Assembly: GCA_964555295.1 (NCBI GenBank)
Contig: CAZKRL010000001.1
Coordinates: 62,001-126,000 of the forward strand
Direction of reading: 5' to 3'
Length of the DNA: 64,000 bases
DNA from: CAZKRL01 sp964555295
GTDB lineage: Bacteria > Bacteroidota > Bacteroidia > Flavobacteriales_D > Sanyastnellaceae
Under the pieces are notes generated by a model. It made no database searches. It was not told the origin of the DNA and saw only the letters and a program-made list of their open reading frames with translations. Each line of letters starts with the position of its first letter. Position 1 is the stretch's first letter. Below are positions 27,444 through 36,041 of the stretch, piece by piece. A program made the translations under genes and the position numbers.

Positions 27444-30104
27444 TTACAATTCACCCATGTTCATGCCTATAGAAAAGTGGAATTGTCCACGCGCCATATT
27501 TGGAGCACTTCGCAAGTCATCCAAACGCCAGCCGTAATCAAATCCAAGCAGGCCAAACATGGGAAGAAAAATTCGCATACCTATACCTGCAGAACGATAA
27601 ACATCGTAAGGATTAAAATCTCGTGCCAGCGCCCAGGTATTGCCTGCCTCTGCAAACGCCATAGTAAATATTGTTGCACTCGGGTTGGTAGAAAGCGGAT
27701 ACCTCAACTCCATACTATACTTGGAAATAACAGGCGCTCCAGTATTTTGATTGGGAAACGTAAGACTTAGATCATCGTACCCCCTTAGATTCACGATTTC
27801 CCTACCGTCGAGAACAAAGCCACTCAGAAACACACCACCGAGATAAAACCTTTCAAATGGAGATTGGCCCAGATCGCGATTATATGCGCTCAAAAAGCCC
27901 AAGCCAATGTTGGTGTGCAATACAAATTTCCGGTCCTTATGCTTATTCAAAGCCGTGTACCAATGGGCCGTAAATTTCAATTTATAGTACTCTACAAACT
28001 TGAAACGTTCCTGATCAGACATGGTCTCATAATCGTAGGTCTTGCCAAAAAAAGACTCCTCGATAAGCTTGTAAGGAGGGGTTAGCTTGGTACTGAAACT
28101 GATTTGTGATCCGTAAGTTGGATAAATGGGTTCAGAGGTAGAGGACCGGGTAAGGGTAAAATTAAACGCAAGATTGTTTGAATATCCGTCAGAAAAATTA
28201 CCGAAGAATGATCGATAGTTTTTCAGAAGGAAATGCTGATATGAGATACCTGCGAATACACTGAAAAAATCATCAGGCCAAAGCAATCGCTTACCAACAA
28301 ACACAGATGCACCGCGCACTTTCAACTCCTGTAACAATGGGTTATCATCTCCAACCTGATAGTTTTCACTGAGGAAAGAGTTAGAGTTCAAATCGCTTTC
28401 ACGCAGTTTCTTACGTTGACCATTGGTTTGTCTTGACAAGCTCAGAGAAACGCTGAGAGAGGTGGGTTTTTTGCCCCCTAACCACGGTTCAGTAAACGAG
28501 ATATTATATGCCTGAAAAAATGGTCCATTCGTTGAGCCGCTCAACGCAAGACGCTGTCCATCACCCGTTGGCAGAGGGCTCCAGGCATCCTTCTTAAAGA
28601 AATTGCGGGTAGAAAAATTAGAGAAGCTGAGTTGTAATGAGCCCACGACTCTACCTCCACCCCAGCCGCCGGATAGCTGAATCTGATCATTGGGCTTTTC
28701 CTCGAGAACGAATTCTACATCCACGAGACCTTCATCCTGCCGCGGATTGGTGCGCACATCGAAAGCCTCCTGATTAAAATATCCAAGGCTGGCCAATTCT
28801 CGTTGGGTTCGAATGATATCTGACCGATTAAACATTTCTCCTGGCCTCACCCTGATTTCGCGAAAAATTACATGATCATTCGTTTTGGTATTACCGCTAA
28901 TTCCAACTTTACCAATGCGGAACTGCTTCCCTTCACTCATACGTATTTCTATATCGATACTATCGGGAGGAACCAAGGTTTCCACGGGCATTGCATAAAA
29001 AGTCAAGTATCCATCATCTGTATAAAGAGAAGAAACATCTACTCCCTGTGGATTGAAATTGAGTCGAGATTCTAGTTGTTCAATATTGTACAAATCTCCA
29101 CGTCTGATATTCAAGACACTATCCAACTTACCGGAAGAATATTTTACGTTACCGACAAACGAAATATCTCGAAAATAAAATCTACGATCCTCCTCGATTT
29201 TCAAACGCAGGCTGATACGCTCATCATTGATTCGATACATGGTATCGCTCACAATCCGCATATTTCTAAAACCTGCCTTATTATATCGGGCGATGATATT
29301 GCGCTTATCTTCTTCGTACTTCTCTTCCTGAAACTTCGAAGGCTTAAACAAATGATACCATGCCCTTTGTTTGGTCTCTTTCATGTAGCGACGCACTTTC
29401 CGCGGGCTGATGATAGGCCTGGGTTTACGCCCTTTGAAAATGAGAAACTTCTTGACCTCCGTATTAACGCCAACTCCCTCCAACACAATCTCATCGATTT
29501 TAACACGATCGCCCCGATTCACGTTGAACTCAAGAACCACACCGTTCTGGATTTGTGGATCAGCTATTTCGCGCACATCCACTTTCGCGTTGAAGTAACC
29601 TTTTTCTTCGTAATAATCCTTGATTTTCACGACTGCATTATTCTTTATATTCTGGGTACTCACCGTCATTGTGCGAATCTCAATGGCCTCTCTAAGGTTG
29701 TCTTCATCCGATTTTTTAATACCGGGGATGAGGTAGCGGGTAATTCGCGGAGATTCTTTTAAATCAATGACGAGGTACACATCATTGCCTCTGAATTCGG
29801 CTGCGTAAATTCCAACATCGGTAAATAGCTTCTGTTTCCACAATCGACGTATGGCATCCGTGATTTTATCGCCAGGGATCATTATGAGGTCACCTTCCAT
29901 TAAGCCACTGAAAAGTTTCACAGCTTGTGGATCAGTATTTTTAACGCCTGTCACGGTGATACCGGCAATTCTATATTCAGCGGGAGCGTTATAGTCTACC
30001 GAGTTGCCCACCAAAGTCTGGGATTTACAGGGCAATCCGCTCACGAGTATAGCAATACCAATAACCAATAATTGAGTGAGGTATTTCAGTGAGTTCAATA
30101 ACAT
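27444..30104 (-). CDS. bamA: Outer-membrane protein assembly factor BamA
   Basis: 886 residues. Signal peptide about 1-28, then five POTRA domains (about 45-480: for example ITVTGVKNTDPQAV, DEIVLEGVGVN, DISFVGNVKYSSGKL, GISGNTKTNDHVI), then a 16-strand Omp85 barrel ending in an FSIGMNMGEL strand. POTRA 3 contains an insertion rich in Lys/Arg (KGRKPRPIISPRKVRRYM), seen in Bacteroidota BamA. It inserts beta-barrel proteins into the outer membrane. The start codon shares one base with the uppS stop (TAATG), so coupling is likely; two ompH genes follow. Confidence 0.96.
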   Translation of the reverse strand: MLLNSLKYLTQLLVIGIAILVSGLPCKSQTLVGNSVDYNAPAEYRIAGITVTGVKNTDPQAVKLFSGLMEGDLIMIPGDKITDAIRRLWKQKLFTDVGIYAAEFRGNDVYLVIDLKESPRITRYLIPGIKKSDEDNLREAIEIRTMTVSTQNIKNNAVVKIKDYYEEKGYFNAKVDVREIADPQIQNGVVLEFNVNRGDRVKIDEIVLEGVGVNTEVKKFLIFKGRKPRPIISPRKVRRYMKETKQRAWYHLFKPSKFQEEKYEEDKRNIIARYNKAGFRNMRIVSDTMYRINDERISLRLKIEEDRRFYFRDISFVGNVKYSSGKLDSVLNIRRGDLYNIEQLESRLNFNPQGVDVSSLYTDDGYLTFYAMPVETLVPPDSIDIEIRMSEGKQFRIGKVGISGNTKTNDHVIFREIRVRPGEMFNRSDIIRTQRELASLGYFNQEAFDVRTNPRQDEGLVDVEFVLEEKPNDQIQLSGGWGGGRVVGSLQLSFSNFSTRNFFKKDAWSPLPTGDGQRLALSGSTNGPFFQAYNISFTEPWLGGKKPTSLSVSLSLSRQTNGQRKKLRESDLNSNSFLSENYQVGDDNPLLQELKVRGASVFVGKRLLWPDDFFSVFAGISYQHFLLKNYRSFFGNFSDGYSNNLAFNFTLTRSSTSEPIYPTYGSQISFSTKLTPPYKLIEESFFGKTYDYETMSDQERFKFVEYYKLKFTAHWYTALNKHKDRKFVLHTNIGLGFLSAYNRDLGQSPFERFYLGGVFLSGFVLDGREIVNLRGYDDLSLTFPNQNTGAPVISKYSMELRYPLSTNPSATIFTMAFAEAGNTWALARDFNPYDVYRSAGIGMRIFLPMFGLLGFDYGWRLDDLRSAPNMARGQFHFSIGMNMGEL

Positions 30105-30841
30105 TACGCAATAGTTTCTAATTGATCCGAAGTTTTACCAAACCGTCGTTGTCGTGATTGAAAATCAATTATGGCCTCATAGAAATTTTCCTCCCGGAAA
30201 TCGGGCCAGAGACAATCAGTAAAATGCAGTTCAGCGTATGCTATTTGCCAAAGAAGGAAATTACTAATACGTTTCTCGCCACTGGTGCGGATTACAAGTT
30301 CAGGATCGGGGATCAACGAGGTTGTCAGATACGATGAAATGATTTCATCATTTATTTCCGCTTCCTTAAGACCATCCCTGACGATGCGTTTTACAGCATT
30401 GGTGATTTCCCAACGCGAGCTATAGCTGAGAGCCAAATTCAGCTGAATCTTATCGTTCGAGGCAGTTCTCTCCATTCCGCGCTCTAACTCGCGGCGGCAC
30501 TCTTCGGGTAAATTACTGAGATCGCCGATAGCAGCGAGCCGAACTTCATTCTTATCAAGCTCATCGATTTCGGCAACAATCGTATTCACCAACAAATCCA
30601 TGAGAGCAGCGACTTCCTCTTTGGGACGATTCCAATTTTCCGTTGAGAATGCGTACAGAGTTAGATACTTAACACCACAACGCCTTGCGGCCTGAAGGGA
30701 AGCTCTCACCGCATCAACTCCGTTTAAATGCCCGAAAATCCGCTCTTGTCCCTTTTCGCGCGCCCATCTTCCGTTGCCATCCATTATCACTGCAACATGC
30801 GAAGGAACATTGTCTTTATTAATTTTATCTATTGCGCTCAA
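30104..30841 (-). CDS. uppS: Isoprenyl transferase (undecaprenyl diphosphate synthase)
   Basis: 245 residues. Cis-prenyltransferase motifs are complete: HVAVIMDGNGRWARE (catalytic Asp), LTLYAFSTENWNRP, and ELVIRTSGEKRISNFLLWQ, with the C-terminal ELHFTDCLWPDF. It makes the C55 lipid carrier for peptidoglycan and O-antigen synthesis. The start appears to be TTG at 30841, with AGGT six bases upstream; the first downstream ATG lies inside the active-site motif. It is transcribed between porG-like and bamA. Confidence 0.96.
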   Translation of the reverse strand: MSAIDKINKDNVPSHVAVIMDGNGRWAREKGQERIFGHLNGVDAVRASLQAARRCGVKYLTLYAFSTENWNRPKEEVAALMDLLVNTIVAEIDELDKNEVRLAAIGDLSNLPEECRRELERGMERTASNDKIQLNLALSYSSRWEITNAVKRIVRDGLKEAEINDEIISSYLTTSLIPDPELVIRTSGEKRISNFLLWQIAYAELHFTDCLWPDFREENFYEAIIDFQSRQRRFGKTSDQLETIA

Positions 30842-30892
30842 GCTACCTTTTTTTCAGGTTGCAAAAGTACCAAGTTTCAAGGGTCAAGAAGA

Positions 30893-31765
30893 TTATTTCC
30901 AACAGGTAGTTGCGCGTTTGTCTATTCTAAAAATTAGTGACGCCATAGAGAAAAAATAAAAATCTTTTCTCCCGGGATCACCTCTTTGAAAACCGGCATT
31001 CGGATCACCCGCTTGTCCGGGCAACTTATCCAAGCTTTGATCTGCGAGCGCTGATGCAAGCGGCCCGTTAACATCTACCAAAATTCTACTATCTACATAC
31101 TTACCAGAAACATCATCGAGGTAATCCGTCCAAGTCTTTCTGCAGCCCCACTCAATACTAAAGGCCAATGACCCGTATAAATTGAATTTCAATCCCAAGC
31201 CAAACGGTATTCCCAAAAGGTTGGTACTATATTTTTTCTCAAAACCTCCTATTCCTTGACCTTCAGTACCTAATGGCTGTAGCTCAAAGACACTTCCTTT
31301 GAATTCCACCATTGGTTTCATACGCAGATAAGAAATGCCCATGAATAAGTACGGACTGATGGGAAAGTCGCGATTACCCGGCTGGAAAGAGAAGAAGTTG
31401 AATTCCGCCATTCCATAGCCCTCCACCAATTCATTGATAAAACTCAAATTGCGATTTTGAATCCACGGGTCATCACTGAGTGAGTCTTGCGCTGATATGG
31501 TACCGTAGTTAAAACCAAGACGCATCGACCATCGCCGATCATAACTTGTGCGATAACTCAATCCAAATGCGGGCTTCAATGTGCCTCCAAAATGCCTGTA
31601 GGGATTAATTTCACCGAGATAGTAAGCCGTACCAAATGACACGCTCAAATCTTTACTTCGTTCAAATTTCCTTGCCTGAGCAAAAACACGTTGCGACGAA
31701 ACAACGCTAATTGAGAGCGCGAAAAGCGCGATAACAATTGAGCGATATAGAGGACCATTCACCAT
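30893..31765 (-). CDS. porG: DUF6089 outer-membrane protein, PorG-like T9SS component
   Basis: 290 residues, signal peptide about 1-30 (ends VFAQ), then an eight-stranded-barrel-like protein with alternating hydrophobic strands (LSVSFGTAYYLGEINPYRHF, GLSYRTSYDRRWSMRLGFNY, SPYLFMGISYLRM). The position directly upstream of uppS-bamA-ompH-ompH is the same as PorG of Porphyromonas gingivalis, an outer-membrane partner of the PorK/PorN ring of T9SS. I assign porG from fold and synteny. It ends 51 bases before the uppS start. Confidence 0.72.
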   Translation of the reverse strand: MVNGPLYRSIVIALFALSISVVSSQRVFAQARKFERSKDLSVSFGTAYYLGEINPYRHFGGTLKPAFGLSYRTSYDRRWSMRLGFNYGTISAQDSLSDDPWIQNRNLSFINELVEGYGMAEFNFFSFQPGNRDFPISPYLFMGISYLRMKPMVEFKGSVFELQPLGTEGQGIGGFEKKYSTNLLGIPFGLGLKFNLYGSLAFSIEWGCRKTWTDYLDDVSGKYVDSRILVDVNGPLASALADQSLDKLPGQAGDPNAGFQRGDPGRKDFYFFSMASLIFRIDKRATTCWK

Positions 31766-31783
31766 TACAAGACTAACTATATT

Positions 31784-32671
31784 CTATATTGATTTCTTTT
31801 TTTTCCTACTGCGCACATCTATCCCCCAACCCAATTTATTTCTCAACGTTTTGAAAAACTCATCGTCCTCAACCCACGCCAATCTAAAACGTGTGGGGGC
31901 CAATGAAAGTTCCACCTCAGTATCTGAATCAATGGTAAAAGATCTGCTGTCTATAGTGAGCAAATATTCATCATCTCTTCCTTCGGGTCGTAGTTTAACA
32001 ACAGAGTCAGATGGTATAACAAATGGTCTAACATTCAGATTGTGAGGCGCAATGGGAGTTAAAAGAAAGCTCGACGACCCCGGCATAACAATCGGACCTC
32101 CGCAACTGAGCGAATAGGCAGTTGAGCCCGTGGGCGTAGACACTATAAGGCCGTCGGCCCAATAAGAGGCGAGAAAATTACCATTGACAAATGCATGCAC
32201 TGCTATCAGGGAATTGCGCCGGCTGTTGAGAAGAGAAACTTCATTGAGAGCCACAGCATATGAACCCAAATCAATACTGTCGGAACGAACTGATATCATC
32301 ATTCTTTCCTCCAATCTGAAACGATTTTCTAATAAAGCGTCAACGGCTGCTGATGCGTTATCAAGGTTAACGGTAGAGAGAAATCCAAGCCGACCGGTAT
32401 TGATTCCAAGAACAGGAACCCCCGAATCACGAATTAACTGTGCTGATTCCAACATAGTTCCATCACCGCCTAAACTGAATAGAAAATCCGTATCAGAGGG
32501 CAACTCCGTAAAGATTTCAAATGACTTTTGATGCCCGTGGGAAATAAGAAATTCAGAAAGCACATGATGAACCTTGATAACAATACCCCGAGAGTGCATG
32601 TCTGACATCAGCTGTAAAACACCCGCCGCGCGAGACTCATTAATGTGCTTGGAAAAGAGGGCTATCCGCAT
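31784..32671 (-). CDS. nadK: NAD kinase
   Basis: 295 residues. It phosphorylates NAD to NADP. Motifs: FSLGGDGTMLESAQL (the GGDGT catalytic Asp), GINTGRLGFLSTV, ALNEVSLLN (NE/D site), and WADGLIVSTPTGSTAYSLSC. It has a basic C-terminus (RSRKKKKSI). It is part of the minus-strand block CBS - nadK - porG - uppS - bamA, with 18 bases to porG. Confidence 0.96.
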   Translation of the reverse strand: MRIALFSKHINESRAAGVLQLMSDMHSRGIVIKVHHVLSEFLISHGHQKSFEIFTELPSDTDFLFSLGGDGTMLESAQLIRDSGVPVLGINTGRLGFLSTVNLDNASAAVDALLENRFRLEERMMISVRSDSIDLGSYAVALNEVSLLNSRRNSLIAVHAFVNGNFLASYWADGLIVSTPTGSTAYSLSCGGPIVMPGSSSFLLTPIAPHNLNVRPFVIPSDSVVKLRPEGRDDEYLLTIDSRSFTIDSDTEVELSLAPTRFRLAWVEDDEFFKTLRNKLGWGIDVRSRKKKKSI

Positions 32672-32714
32672 ATAAAATCCTACGACGAAGGTAATCGAAA
32701 GTCTGATGAATGAT

Positions 32715-33380
32715 CTACTTCAGATCAAAGTATCGCATGAGTTCCTGGTAGCGATCATGCAGATCTTCATTGAAACGCTCGGCCTGGAAGACGTCTGAAA
32801 TCTGGTACCCAAATCTTTCAAAACTATGCCGGATTCGGTTAAGGTCCTGCACATTGGTTCTGATATGAATCTTCAAGGTGCCGTCGGGTTGGTAATCGAC
32901 GGCAAGCCCGAGCACTTTGGCTTCATGCTCTTCAACAATGCGGGAGATTTGCTGGAGTGAATAGTCATGACTCCGAACTTCCAACACAATGGTTGCACCT
33001 TCCAATGATAAGCTCAATAATTTGGAAATATTGTACAGCAAAACAGGCTGCGAAATACAACCCAGATAAACATTATCAGCTCCAACGACAGGAATCAATG
33101 ACAAGCGCATGTCTGCAATTTTTCGCACCACATCGAAAAGATGGTCATTGGGTAAAGCGAACTGAAAAATCAGGGGAGTCTCAAATCGTTCACTATCTAT
33201 TTCTTCTGAATCCTGATTGAGCAAATCTTCCTCAGCAACGATACCCAAGAAAGTGTTATTCTCAACAACGGGAAGGTGACTGAGGCGGTAGTAATCCATC
33301 AATCCCAGCGCCTCCACAACATCGTAGGTTTTACGAAGGAAGGGTAAATCGTGTTGAACTATGTCTAGTGCTCGCGACAT
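32715..33380 (-). CDS. CBS-domain protein
   Basis: 221 residues. Two CBS motifs occupy about 1-125: LPFLRKTYDVVEALGLMDYY ... LSHLPVVENNTFLGIVAEED, then LFDVVRKIADMRLSLIPVV ... YLGCISQPVLL. The rest (about 140-221) resembles an ACT-like beta-alpha-beta fold (ATIVLEVRSHDYSLQQISRI; KIHIRTNVQDLNRIRHSFE). Such CBS-ACT proteins sense adenine nucleotides or amino acids, but the ligand here is unknown. It sits 43 bases upstream of nadK, an arrangement common in Bacteroidota. Confidence 0.82.
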   Translation of the reverse strand: MSRALDIVQHDLPFLRKTYDVVEALGLMDYYRLSHLPVVENNTFLGIVAEEDLLNQDSEEIDSERFETPLIFQFALPNDHLFDVVRKIADMRLSLIPVVGADNVYLGCISQPVLLYNISKLLSLSLEGATIVLEVRSHDYSLQQISRIVEEHEAKVLGLAVDYQPDGTLKIHIRTNVQDLNRIRHSFERFGYQISDVFQAERFNEDLHDRYQELMRYFDLK

Positions 33381-33475
33381 TTCAGGAGAGATTCTGTAGC
33401 ATAAACGCTTGAATCATCGCAAAGTTGCCGCAATGAATGAAATAAAGATTTTCCTTCAGACAGAAGGGCATGGAA

Positions 33476-34042
33476 TCATTTCTTAATACGCTCGTGATAA
33501 TGACCAGTGGTTGTATCCACACGCACCGAATCGCCTTCATTTATAAAAAGCGGTACTCGAATCTCTACACCGATATCAAGCTTGGCCGGTTTTAGGGCAT
33601 TATTGGCAGTATCGCCACGAATGCCCGGCTCGGTGTATGCAATTTCATATTCGACATATTGAGGCAAATCGCAGCTCATGGGCTGATCATCTTCTGTGTT
33701 GAATAGTACAATGCACTTCATTCCCTCTTTGAGAAATTGCGGCGCACTGATCATGGTTTCAGGAATACTGATCTGCTCATAATCATCAAGATTCATGAAA
33801 TTATAGGCATCATCCTTATACAAAAACTGATATTCTCTTGTTTCAATCCTTACTACATCGATTCCTACACCGCTATTAAAGGTCTTATCAACGATTTTTC
33901 CGTTGTTGAGATTTTTGATTTTGGTGCGAACGAAAGCCGGACCTTTACCCGGCTTAACATGTAGGAATTCCATCACTTTCCATATGTGACCATCCATTTT
34001 GAAGCAAAGGCCATTGGATATATCTGCTGTAGTTGTTGCCAT
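33476..34042 (-). CDS. efp: Translation elongation factor P
   Basis: 188 residues, the normal EF-P length, with the KOW-like N-terminal domain (about 1-65), central OB domain (SAPQFLKEGMKCIVLFN) and C-terminal OB domain (GVEIRVPLFINEGDSVRVDTTTG). The tip loop of domain I reads HVKPGKGPAFVR, placing a modifiable lysine (about residue 33) where E. coli EF-P has Lys34. EF-P relieves stalling at polyproline. I see no epmA/epmB or rhamnosyltransferase gene nearby, so the modification is unknown. Confidence 0.96.
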   Translation of the reverse strand: MATTTADISNGLCFKMDGHIWKVMEFLHVKPGKGPAFVRTKIKNLNNGKIVDKTFNSGVGIDVVRIETREYQFLYKDDAYNFMNLDDYEQISIPETMISAPQFLKEGMKCIVLFNTEDDQPMSCDLPQYVEYEIAYTEPGIRGDTANNALKPAKLDIGVEIRVPLFINEGDSVRVDTTTGHYHERIKK

Positions 34043-34062
34043 AATACTAATTTAATTGGCGG

Positions 34063-34070
34063 CGAAAATA
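34063..34070 (-). promoter_or_regulatory. Possible -7 box for efp
   Basis: On the minus strand TATTTTCG (one base off TAnnTTTG) ends 20 bases before the efp ATG. No -33 TTG at normal spacing was found. Confidence 0.35.
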
Positions 34071-34183
34071 AAGCAATAAATGACACCGTGATTTTGCCCA
34101 TCGCTAAATTTCAATGAGGGATTATCCAACCTAATTATGGCAGATTGAAATTGGGAGAACATTCTTTTTCAAAGAAAAAATAA

Positions 34184-34249
34184 ACCCCGAAGCCAGTACA
34201 TGCTAACCACAACCTGTAACAAACCATTAAGGATGGATGGCTCCGGGGT
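34184..34249 (-). terminator. Long-loop intrinsic terminator of the icd operon
   Basis: Arms of 12 bases (ACCCCGGAGCCA / TGGCTTCGGGGT on the minus strand) pair with one internal mismatch around a 42-base loop that has a small inner hairpin (CCAT/ATGG). On the minus strand the stem runs straight into a T-rich tract (TTTATTTTTTC). It starts six bases after the stop of the small helical gene. Confidence 0.75.
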
Positions 34250-34255
34250 AGTATA

Positions 34256-34525
34256 TCAATGCGCGGTTATCAATTCAATATCCGAGCGGATTGCAACCAC
34301 ATTGCCGGATGACTTGATTCTAGCGATCAAATGCGCTCGCGTTTCCTGTAAACTTTTGATCTTACGTTCTCTCATTTTAACGTCCTCCTCCATCGTGTTT
34401 CCTTGAATCATCGACTCGTGGAATCTGATCTTAACGTCGTACAATTCAGTAACGAGGGCAATTGCCTGGTGCAATGCGAATGTGCCTTCCACCAGTGGTG
34501 AGGTAATTTTTTCCATGGTCATCAT
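34256..34525 (-). CDS. Small helical hypothetical protein coupled to isocitrate dehydrogenase
   Basis: 89 residues. Its first ATG overlaps the stop of the isocitrate dehydrogenase gene (ATGA, with further in-frame ATGs six and nine bases on), and an intrinsic terminator follows directly, so it looks like the genuine last gene of that operon. The sequence is predicted almost wholly alpha-helical: FALHQAIALVTELYDVKIRFHE and an amphipathic, charged VKMRERKIKSLQETRAHL helix. There are no cysteines, signal or membrane segments. I do not recognise the family. An adaptor or structural role is possible, but nothing in the sequence proves a function. Confidence 0.65.
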   Translation of the reverse strand: MMTMEKITSPLVEGTFALHQAIALVTELYDVKIRFHESMIQGNTMEEDVKMRERKIKSLQETRAHLIARIKSSGNVVAIRSDIELITAH

Positions 34526-35955
34526 TGTCCTTGACCGAGCGAATACGCCGGCTTGCCATCGAAGGCATATAGGTTTTCAGTTTTCACTACATCCAAGCCC
34601 AGGTCGAGAGCGGCGCTCATCAATTGAACGATCTCGGCAGAGGTCATCTTTTGACCGGTAACAGGCTTGAAACGACAGCGCCAATGGTCGGTACAAAAGG
34701 TTTCAGCAAAACCTTCGGGCCATACTTTAATACCGCGGTTGGTAATCATTGTAAGTTCGAGATGTCCAACCTTCAATTGATTGACCGCTGCAGCCAATTT
34801 TTCAGGGTTTCTCTCGGTTGCATGCAGAAATAAATCAACGCCAAGCAATTCCTTTGTTTTGGGAGGTTTAGGAACATAGCTTTTAAGATTCATCGGGCTG
34901 CCGTTCACGTAATTCACGGGCTTTAATTGTGCCGGAGATTTCCCCAAATTCGCAATAACCGCATCGGCAAATTCCATTGTGCCAACCTTGACTTTGGAGA
35001 GACCTTCCGTGAATAAATCATAAGTATGGATACCGTCTTCCAGGGTTTTGAGCCAGGCGTTTTGCACCTTGGTGGCAACATCACACTGACCAATATGATT
35101 GAGCATCATAACTGCACCTTGCAATAATCCTGACGGATTGGCAACACCCAATCCTGCGCGACGCGGTGCGCTGCCATGAATGGCTTCAAACATGGCGCAA
35201 GACTCACCAATGTTGGCAGAGCCGCCGATACCAACCGATCCGGTGATTTGAGCAGCGACATCAGAGAGAATATCGCCATATAAATTCGGCATTACGATAA
35301 CGTCAAAGACTTCAGGTGAATCGGCAAGTTTCGCTGCGCCAATATCCACAATCCAATGCTCATTCTCGATCTCGGGATACTCGGCGGCAATCTCATCAAA
35401 GACCTGATGGAACAAGCCATCGGTTTGCTTCATGATATTATCTTTCGAAAAGCAAGTAACTTTTTTTCTGCCTTGCTGCCTTGCAAATTCAAACGCATAG
35501 CGCACGATCTTTTCGCAACCCGGTCTGCTGATTAACTTCAGGCATTGCACCACCTCATCGGTTTGCTGATGCTCAATACCAGCGTAAAGATCTTCCTCAT
35601 TTTCACGAACAATGACCACGTCCATAACCGGATGTTTGGTTGCCACAAATGGATGTAGACTAGGACACGGACGAATATTTGCGTATAGGCCCAAAAATTT
35701 GCGAGTGGTTACATTGAGACTTTTATAACCACCACCCTGCGGTGTGGTGATAGGTGCTTTGAGAAAAACTTTATTCCTTCTAATGATATCCCATGACTCC
35801 TGGGCGATTCCAGAGGTGTTTCCGGAGAGGTAAACTTTTTCGCCAACCTCAATTTCATCCACCTCGAAAGTGGCTCCCGCAGCAAACAAAATTTTCAATG
35901 TGGCGTCCATGATTTCCGGACCAATACCATCGCCCTTGGCTACCGTTATTCGCAT
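34522..35955 (-). CDS. icd: Isocitrate dehydrogenase (long bacterial form)
   Basis: 477 residues. Substrate and metal motifs of the isocitrate/isopropylmalate dehydrogenase family are clear: KGDGIGPEIMDATL, NVTTRKFLGLYANIRPCPS, VRENEEDLYAGIEH, MPNLYGDILSDVAAQITGSV and EAIHGSAPRRAG. The ~140-residue C-terminal extension after residue ~340 (VNYVNGSPMNLKSYVPKPPK onward) is typical of the Thermus/Rickettsia/Bacteroidota long form. It oxidises isocitrate to 2-oxoglutarate in the TCA cycle. The cofactor (probably NADP) is inferred from the family. It is divergent from a LysR gene with 86 bases between starts. Confidence 0.93.
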   Translation of the reverse strand: MRITVAKGDGIGPEIMDATLKILFAAGATFEVDEIEVGEKVYLSGNTSGIAQESWDIIRRNKVFLKAPITTPQGGGYKSLNVTTRKFLGLYANIRPCPSLHPFVATKHPVMDVVIVRENEEDLYAGIEHQQTDEVVQCLKLISRPGCEKIVRYAFEFARQQGRKKVTCFSKDNIMKQTDGLFHQVFDEIAAEYPEIENEHWIVDIGAAKLADSPEVFDVIVMPNLYGDILSDVAAQITGSVGIGGSANIGESCAMFEAIHGSAPRRAGLGVANPSGLLQGAVMMLNHIGQCDVATKVQNAWLKTLEDGIHTYDLFTEGLSKVKVGTMEFADAVIANLGKSPAQLKPVNYVNGSPMNLKSYVPKPPKTKELLGVDLFLHATERNPEKLAAAVNQLKVGHLELTMITNRGIKVWPEGFAETFCTDHWRCRFKPVTGQKMTSAEIVQLMSAALDLGLDVVKTENLYAFDGKPAYSLGQGQ

Positions 35956-36029
35956 TTGTAAAAAGAATTAGGGCGACAAAATTCCGAAACGAAATCATAA
36001 ATCAATATGAATAATAATTATCAAAACCA

Positions 36030-36037
36030 TAAATTTG
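36030..36037 (+). promoter_or_regulatory. -7 box for LysR gene, leaderless geometry
   Basis: TAAATTTG matches TAnnTTTG exactly and ends four bases before the ATG at 36042, so transcription would start at or very near the start codon. The lysR-icd gap is AT-rich and may hold a LysR site. Confidence 0.42.
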
Positions 36038-36041
36038 ACTT

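Noticed and set aside
29076..29762. 228-codon open frame antisense to bamA
   Set aside because: It lies wholly inside the confidently assigned bamA gene, its product resembles no known family, and it has no promoter or start signals.
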